Below, piece after piece: positions 58,527 through 64,000 of a stretch of DNA of 64,000 nucleotides. Under the pieces are notes generated by a model, which searched no databases, was not told where the DNA came from, and saw only the letters and a program-made list of their open reading frames with translations. Source of the stretch: Mesostigma viride (Eukaryota; Streptophyta; Mesostigmatophyceae; Mesostigmatales; Mesostigmataceae); assembly GCA_009746045.1 (NCBI GenBank), contig RPFO01000123.1:546120-610119 (forward strand). Direction: 5' to 3'. Made by a program: the position numbers and the translations under genes. Numbering within the stretch: position 1 is the stretch's first letter; each line of letters starts with the position of its first letter.

Positions 58527-60194
58527 CATTTAGCGGACGACCGGCTGGCGGCTGATGTTTTGAAAAGGGTGGGCACGACTTCACAAAACACCTGCCTCTA
58601 GGGGCCAAGATGGTCTTTATACCATAATTAGAGCCAAGGCGGCGCGAGTGTAGGGCATGGCATGCTCGTGGCGGTACCATGGTGTGGCAGGCAGCTGGCA
58701 GGCAGGGCAACCTCCTTACCACACGCAGCTGACAACGGAGGCGAGGTGTTTTTACACGCAAATGAGACAAGGGAGGATGCTACCCGGCCTCTACTCCAAT
58801 GCCACATCATTTGCGGGCCATGACGTATGACTCACCACCCTCTCTGATAGGCTCCTCAAGTGCGCACGGCGGGCCCCCGTGGAGACGCCTCCGCTCCCCC
58901 CTGCCTTGGCATGGTTGGCCTCGGTAGAGGACGCGCGCCGCCGGGGTATCCCCTTGCCCCCCGTGAGGGTTTTCTCGTCACGTGCCGCTGCCTCAAATAC
59001 GGGCACGGTGGCAGTGGGCCCATGGCCTTCAATGGTGGGGATAGGGTGCCAAATGCCTGGGTGACAGGAGGCAGAATTATCGGCAAAGGGGCAAAGTGGC
59101 ATCAGGCTGGGGCGAATGCTGCCCGCGAGGAGGTGTTCAGGTTGCCTAGTGCATGGCACACTGGGAATAATTAAAGCTCGAGAATGCAGCTTCCCCAGAG
59201 GACCCATGTGAGGGCCAGGGACATGGCGGATGCAAGCGTGGTGTTTGGGAGTACTACATAGTGGGCCTATGTCAATGCACCATCGTGGATGGACTAGCCC
59301 TTACACGCATACATCAGCTCATATCTGCTTCGACCTGGCGTCAAGGATTTCGGAAGGAATTTACCTTTGGCGTCGACAATGAATTGGCCGCACAGGCTTA
59401 GTTTTTCTCCCGGTCGAAGCTGTGGTCCTTTGGGCCTGCAAGGGGAATGGCAACAACGAGCAATTCTCTGAGCAACGCTGGGAACATGGCAACTACGAGG
59501 AAACTGCAAGCAGCACGAACTTCGCTGCCGTGTCGACTAATGGGCATAGAGAATCTTGAGAATCTTGACAGCTTGAATTGATCGCCTACATTGGCGTCAC
59601 TAAATGCGGCAAGGGGCAAATGGAAATCGTCCAGACGTACTGCAGGGATGAGGAGCCGGGTTTGGCACCCACGATTCCAAAACCATCCATTTGTGCGTCA
59701 AGTTGCGCACTCTACAGCATCATCGGTTCGATTATTAAATGAACGACATGCCATCAATTCTTTGAAAACCTCCGATCCCGTGGAGTACACGGGTGCTGCT
59801 GTGATCAATATACGGTTCAAAGTTATGAAGTTCTCATACATCAGGTGCGCATGACCCCGCGGCTACTAAGCCAAAGCCCTCGAGTTCATCCATGGACTTA
59901 TAATCGTATAAGTGGAATTCGCATCAGTCATAGAGCACGTTGAACCGTTGAGAATCCCAGTAGCAGGGCCAACACTACTCACCCATCCCGCTGAGGATGA
60001 AAGGGGTAAATTACGTTCCCGACATCCGGTATAAAAGGCCGCACATTATTAATTCCCGCACCCTCTTTTTTGCCCCAAAATTGTTGTTTACTTTTTTTGC
60101 TATGCTTTATTGCGCAATATAAAGTCACAACATATGTGACCTGACGCCGACGGCTGACGGTCTAAAAAGAATAGGAAAGTAGCAAAGATTGGGG
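58527..60194. other. No gene recognised
   Basis: GC-rich to about 59,200, then more AT-rich. Scattered short open stretches on both strands lack motifs. Could be host intergenic DNA or old repeats. Confidence 0.4.
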
Positions 60195-60200
60195 TAAAAA
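60195..60200 (-). terminator. Pol III terminator of tRNA-Lys
   Basis: TTTTTT on the minus strand 20-25 nt after the tRNA 3' end. Confidence 0.75.
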
Positions 60201-60219
60201 AGTGATTTTTGAGCTAAGC

Positions 60220-60292
60220 AGCCCCACGGGGGGCTCGAACCCCCGACCACCAGATTAAGAGTCTGGCGCTCTACCGACTGAGCTAGCAGGGC
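60220..60292 (-). tRNA. tRNA-Lys (anticodon CUU)
   Basis: 73 nt on the minus strand. Acceptor GCCCTGC pairs with GTGGGGC (with G-U pairs). The D arm GCTCAGTCGGTAGAGC matches the A box, the anticodon loop CTCTTAA has CTT at 60,257-60,259, and GGTTCGAGCC matches the B box. No encoded CCA and no intron. A T6 run 20-25 bases downstream (60,195-60,200) suits RNA polymerase III termination. The only apparent host gene in the window. Confidence 0.95.
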
Positions 60293-60587
60293 AGATTGTA
60301 ACGGCACACAGCGGAAATGTATATATATTAATACTAGCAATCTAATGCGTAGCATGCTACTTTACTCTATGTACATAGAGAGCGACCGAAGGCAACGCAT
60401 CAAACATTACATTGTATTTCGCAGTGGCAATAAATTACTACTGACTGATCGACGGGGCTGGTGAATCCTGATTCCTGAATCCAGCGTAAGTACTTTTTAT
60501 ATTACGTGATATATCTCCACCCTTTTGGGGGGGCAAGGCATCAGGTTATTCAGGCCGCGTAGAATAAGCGCGTACTGGCCTCTCGGA

Positions 60588-60672
60588 GTCTCGGTACGCC
60601 CCGGTACCGGCGTGTACGAGACCTTTTTGGCACGTACGCCTGACGTACGAGATAGGTTTTTTTTTTTTTTTT
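60588..60672 (+). other. Inverted repeat followed by oligo-T
   Basis: Arms gtctcggtacgcc (60,588-60,600) and ggcgtgtacgagac (60,609-60,622) form a hairpin. T5 follows immediately, and T16 at 60,657-60,672. It could be a small pol III-type RNA end or a retroposed poly-A/T junction. The rest of 60,293-61,827 shows no gene. Confidence 0.35.
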
Positions 60673-61827
60673 CATTCTGGCGGAGCCCATTTTCGGAAGA
60701 ACCAAAGGTTCGAAGAAAGGGCGAAGCCAATTTATAAACATAAGTAGATTATGTTACCACGGTAGTAGGCAAAAATTGTGTGAATGGTGTATTGTCGGTT
60801 GCCAATTTCTTTCCATGGTCGCATTACAGCTGCATTGTCCAGGTGTGATGTCTTTTAAGAGCGAAGCCACTTTTTCCCTTTGCATATTCCTACGAGTTTA
60901 TTTTGTACTACGAAAACACAACTTCCCTCTTAATGAACGCTGTCACTTCGTCAGGCATACAGAATTTCTTACTCTGTTGTGGACCGCTGGACCGACACTA
61001 TGCTGTCTCAAGAAGCTTGAGTAATAAAGCGCTGTCTCTGAGGCAGCTTGAAGTCGTGGACAGTACAGAGGAGCGGGATAATCGCGCCTTTTCAGTCCAA
61101 GTACGCCAGTAACAGCAGCCTAACAGTGTTGGCACGCCACTTACGGGCGCCGAAAGTGGCTCCCGCACCTCTTCGCTCGTTTGCTTTATTGGATAGAGTG
61201 GAAGTATTGTGTTCATGATCATGTTCTGCGTCCCTGTGGAGGCTAGCTGAGGGGTTCTATGCTTCGTAGCTGCGTCGTTTTGTCTTTTCTCAATTCTCAA
61301 CGAGATTTTGTAGAAGGTGCTTGCCACACATGTCTGTACCATCAGAAGTGCCATCATGTATTATATGGCTCCATCAGAAGGGCCCGTGCTTAAGCTGAAT
61401 TCTTCAACCTAGAAGAACGGCAGCGTACATATGGTCAGTGAACACAGCAGGATGTAGCAGGGCGGGTCTATTAATTTACACTACCTACGGTTGCCCTCTG
61501 TCAGCGTCCCTTGCTTTAGTGTCCACAATGTCGTGACTCGCTGGCAAGAGAAGGTTCGCCTGCACAGTGGGTTCAGTGGTTGAGACTGTATCTTTCAAAT
61601 AGGGAGGGACTGCTTATATGCAGGCAGTGTGGCCTCTGATGCTCCCAGTGAGGTACCCAAGGTGGAAGAAATGTCAGTTATCTCGAAGCCCCGAAGCTAC
61701 TAGCTAGCACACTGAGGCAACTGTGAGTACATAATACAGCGCCTACTTGCAAGTCAAATTTATTTGGCATTGGCCCCATGCAAACGCAGCGTGCATGAGA
61801 TTCACGACTCAAGAGAATCTATGTTAG

Positions 61828-63480
61828 GTGAGACAAGTATTCCTGGACGCATGGCCTTGTTATGCCCTTGTTATGCCACGGCAACACAGTTTTCGCACGA
61901 TGCTGTACAAGAACAAGGGGTCGCCAGCCGACCCCGGCAACTACAGAGGGGTGTGCATTCAAAGTGCACCCCTCAAGCTTCTTATGCGGCTCATCCTGGA
62001 CCGCCTGCGCACGGCCCTGGACGGTCACCTCAGCGAGACTCAGCACGGCTTCCGTTCAGGTCGCAACAGAGTACAGGCGCTCTTCGCTACTCGCCGACTG
62101 GTGGAGGAACTGCAACGCCTTCAGCCTGGTGAGTCCCCTTTGCACCTTGTGCTGGTGGACTTCATCAAAGCCTTCGATTCGGTTTTCTGGCCTGCGCTTT
62201 GGGACATCCTCGAGCTGTTCCGGATCCCCCGCCCCCTGATTGCTGTCATCCGCAAACTGTATGAAGGGTCCACCACTTCGGTGCGCACTTCTTACGGGAC
62301 CACGCCACCATGCCCTTTACAGAAGGGTGTGTGGCAGGGCTGCGTGCTGTCGCCCTACCTGTTCATTATTGTGGTCGAATACGTAATGATTCAGGCGCGC
62401 AAGCGATTTGCCCGCATCGTGGGTAGGGAACCAGGGGTGCAGGTTGCTAACAAATTCTGGCATGGCGGAGCGGACACGGAGATTAGGCTGGCAGACATCA
62501 TCTACGCAGACGACACCACCCTCTTCGAGGACACTGGGCACGTGCAGACATGGCTTGACTGCCTGGCTATCGAGGCCCGTGCAGTGGGGCTTGAGGTCAG
62601 CAAGAAGACAGAGGCCCTGGCGGTTGGGCTTACCCACTCACCGCCACCCCTCTATCTCCTAGACGGCTCCCGAGTCCTGTATCGGGACCGCGTCAAGCTG
62701 CTGGGCAGCCTGCTTCCCAGCTGCGAGGCGGATGTGGACCACCGCATCTCCCTCGCCTGGCACGCTTTACGTCAGTACCGGGCCCTGTGGCGCAAGCCCC
62801 TGGGCAGGATCGAGAAACAGGACCTGTTTAAGGTCCTCGTCCTTCCTGTTCTCACGTATGGGGCCGAGACGTGGACCCTCACCGCCGACCTGGCCCGCAA
62901 GCTGGACGGCGTGGTCACCAACATGCTGCGATCCATTTTCAGAGAAGGATATGCTGCTCATGTCCGCAATGAGGACCTGTACCAGGGCATGCCATATATC
63001 ACCAGCACCATTAAGTAAGTACTTGCGTGTCATGCGCAAGGGCATGCCACGGAGTACTATGCTAATCTCATTAGAAAAATAAAATTTTACACAAAAGTTT
63101 AGACAAATATCGTCTGCATCATCCCCCAACCGTTAACAGCACCATTAATTAAGCAGCGGCGCCTGCAGCTCGTAGGGCACCTAGCTTGCACCAACCAGGT
63201 AGACACCTCACGTGGCCCTCCCGCGGGATCGCTGGGACCAGCTCAGCCTGGCCGGCACCTCCTAACGTGGGCCGGGCCCCGTGATGCTAGACGCCGCAAG
63301 GCCCGCACCTTCAAAGAACAGCTAGTCGAGGACATGGGGGGCCTAGGCCTCTCCGTGATTTGGAAGAAGATGATGGACAAGGCCAAGTCGGCCCAGGTCG
63401 TAGAGGACAACGAGCCCCCCCCCGTGGGGAAGCGCCCGCGGGTGCAAACCCGCAGGAGACACGCCAGACAGCTCCCCTAG
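61828..63480 (+). pseudogene. 5'-truncated APE-type LINE RT, interrupted by SINE-like insertion
   Basis: The RT begins within domain 0 (YKNKGSPADPGNYRGVCI). It has LVLVDFIKAFDSV (motif A), KGVWQGCVLSPYLF (motif B) and IIYADDTTLFED (motif C, about 62,498), then the conserved C-terminal YGAETWTL and RNEDLY motifs. The frame breaks at 63,015 because of a 122-bp insertion. Beyond it, from 63,149, the homologous C-terminus continues (QRRLQLVGHLACTNQ through the stop at 63,478-63,480). The N-terminal endonuclease is absent, the normal 5' truncation. Clade not assigned (RTE/Jockey-like). Confidence 0.85.
63015..63136 (-). mobile_element. Second copy of the SINE-like element, 122 bp
   Basis: Flanked by cagcaccattaa (63,003-63,014 and 63,137-63,148). 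Shares about 100 bp with 12,568-12,678, including gcatgccacggagtactatg and atatcgtctgcatcat. It extends 11-14 bp further at its 5' end (minus strand). The uninterrupted site is seen in the related LINE at about 3,610. An extra 'ttaa' follows the right duplication. Confidence 0.75.
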
Positions 63481-63589
63481 GGTAGCGGGATGTTGTTTAG
63501 ATAGCTGTTGTAGTTAGTGATGCTGTTAGTGATGCTGTTTGATGTAGGTAGATGATGTAGATAGATTAGACCGGTAGGACTGTTTGCAC

Positions 63590-63666
63590 CCATCCATCCA
63601 TCCCTCGGGGTAAATGCTCGATCCGTGACTCCCCAACGGGAGCACGGGTCTAATTAATTACTTAAT
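63590..63666 (+). repeat. LINE 3' tail
   Basis: CCATCCATCCATCC, tcggggtaaatgctc, gactccccaacgggag and TTAATTA repeats form the 3' end of the LINE that starts at 61,828. Confidence 0.65.
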
Positions 63667-64000
63667 GCCACGAGCCACGAGCTAGGTAGCCATGGCTGAC
63701 GGCGGAGCTCATAACTTTCACGTTTGGGCACCAAATTCGGCTGTGAATATCACAATCGCTTCGTCTTTCTAAGACGCACACACTGATATAATTTTCCGAA
63801 GAAAATACGCAGTATATGACGAGCAAACGCTCCTCTACGCAACGCAGCCTGGCGGCTGCGCTAAGCCCTGAAAATACGTCTAGCTGCAGCTTCGCCCTCA
63901 GGCCCGGCAGGCAGCCGTGTCACTAGCCAAGCACTGGTGGTCGCCCAGGTCCCTCCCGGGCTTGCCTCGCCCTCTGCATCGCCTGAGCCCAAGCGCAGTC
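63667..64000 (+). pseudogene. 5' leader and ORF1 start of another LINE, cut by window end
   Basis: The leader (gctcataactttcacg, aagacgcacacactgatata) matches those at 56.5, 57.0 and 1.3 kb. An ATG at 63,816-63,818 opens MTSKRSSTQRSLAAALSPEN, similar to the ORF1 start at 56,471. It soon meets a TAG at about 63,920-63,922, so it is broken or needs a frameshift. It begins directly after a LINE tail, a head-to-tail tandem. Confidence 0.55.

Noticed and set aside
58036-58601. Long overlapping open frames in all three plus-strand frames
   Set aside because: Explained by a 49-bp repeat lacking stops; no start or domain evidence.

Overview
This is a repeat-dominated stretch of a eukaryotic nuclear genome, most plausibly a green alga. 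The pointers are telomere-type CCCTAAA repeats, Ty1/copia and chromodomain Ty3/gypsy elements, a CACTA DNA element, several LINE families and one eukaryotic-type tRNA-Lys gene. I recognise no ordinary host protein gene. Nearly everything is mobile DNA, often nested.

Layout. 1-3.9 kb: LINE debris. 3,910-12,042: a complete Ty1/copia element (copia-A) with identical 473-bp LTRs, a CTACC target duplication, frameshifted coding regions and a 480-bp CACTA element inside its integrase. 12.1-13.1 kb: the end of an ORF1-type LINE element carrying a 111-bp SINE-like insertion. 13,136-42,907: an integrated Polinton-like virus (PLV), about 18.2 kb once a nested retrotransposon is subtracted. It has ~790-bp terminal inverted repeats (TIRs). 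Its left arm (minus strand) carries the virion module: attachment-type protein, double-jelly-roll major capsid protein, minor capsid protein and a 1,092-aa structural protein. Its right arm (plus strand) carries the packaging ATPase, an AT-hook protein, a tyrosine recombinase and a primase-SF2 helicase fusion. The ~1,092-aa gene is split 59 nt after its ATG by an 11,555-bp chromodomain Ty3/gypsy element (23,667-35,221; identical 686-bp LTRs, TCGAC duplication). That element has two extra genes: an RNase H1 hybrid-binding-domain protein upstream of gag, and a 735-aa ORF after pol. 42,931-49,391: a second copia element (copia-B, minus strand, pol intact) inserted in the right flank. 49.4-57.1 kb: ORF1-type LINE sequences, one hosting a LINE with a restriction-like endonuclease plus a truncated second copy in the same target. 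57-61.8 kb: mostly unassigned DNA with a 49-bp minisatellite and tRNA-Lys(CUU). 61.8-64 kb: a 5'-truncated APE-type LINE with a second SINE-like insertion, then the 5' end of another LINE.

Order of events: ORF1-type LINE copies came first. The PLV then landed between two LINE tails facing each other. The gypsy element went into the PLV, copia-B into a LINE 3' UTR, and the endonuclease LINE into another ORF1-type copy. Copia-A and the gypsy element, with identical LTRs, are the youngest. The PLV encodes replication initiation, integration, packaging and capsid, but no DNA polymerase or recognisable maturation protease. Its MCP gene and probably its minor capsid gene are frameshifted, so with the gypsy insertion this copy looks unable to make virions by itself.
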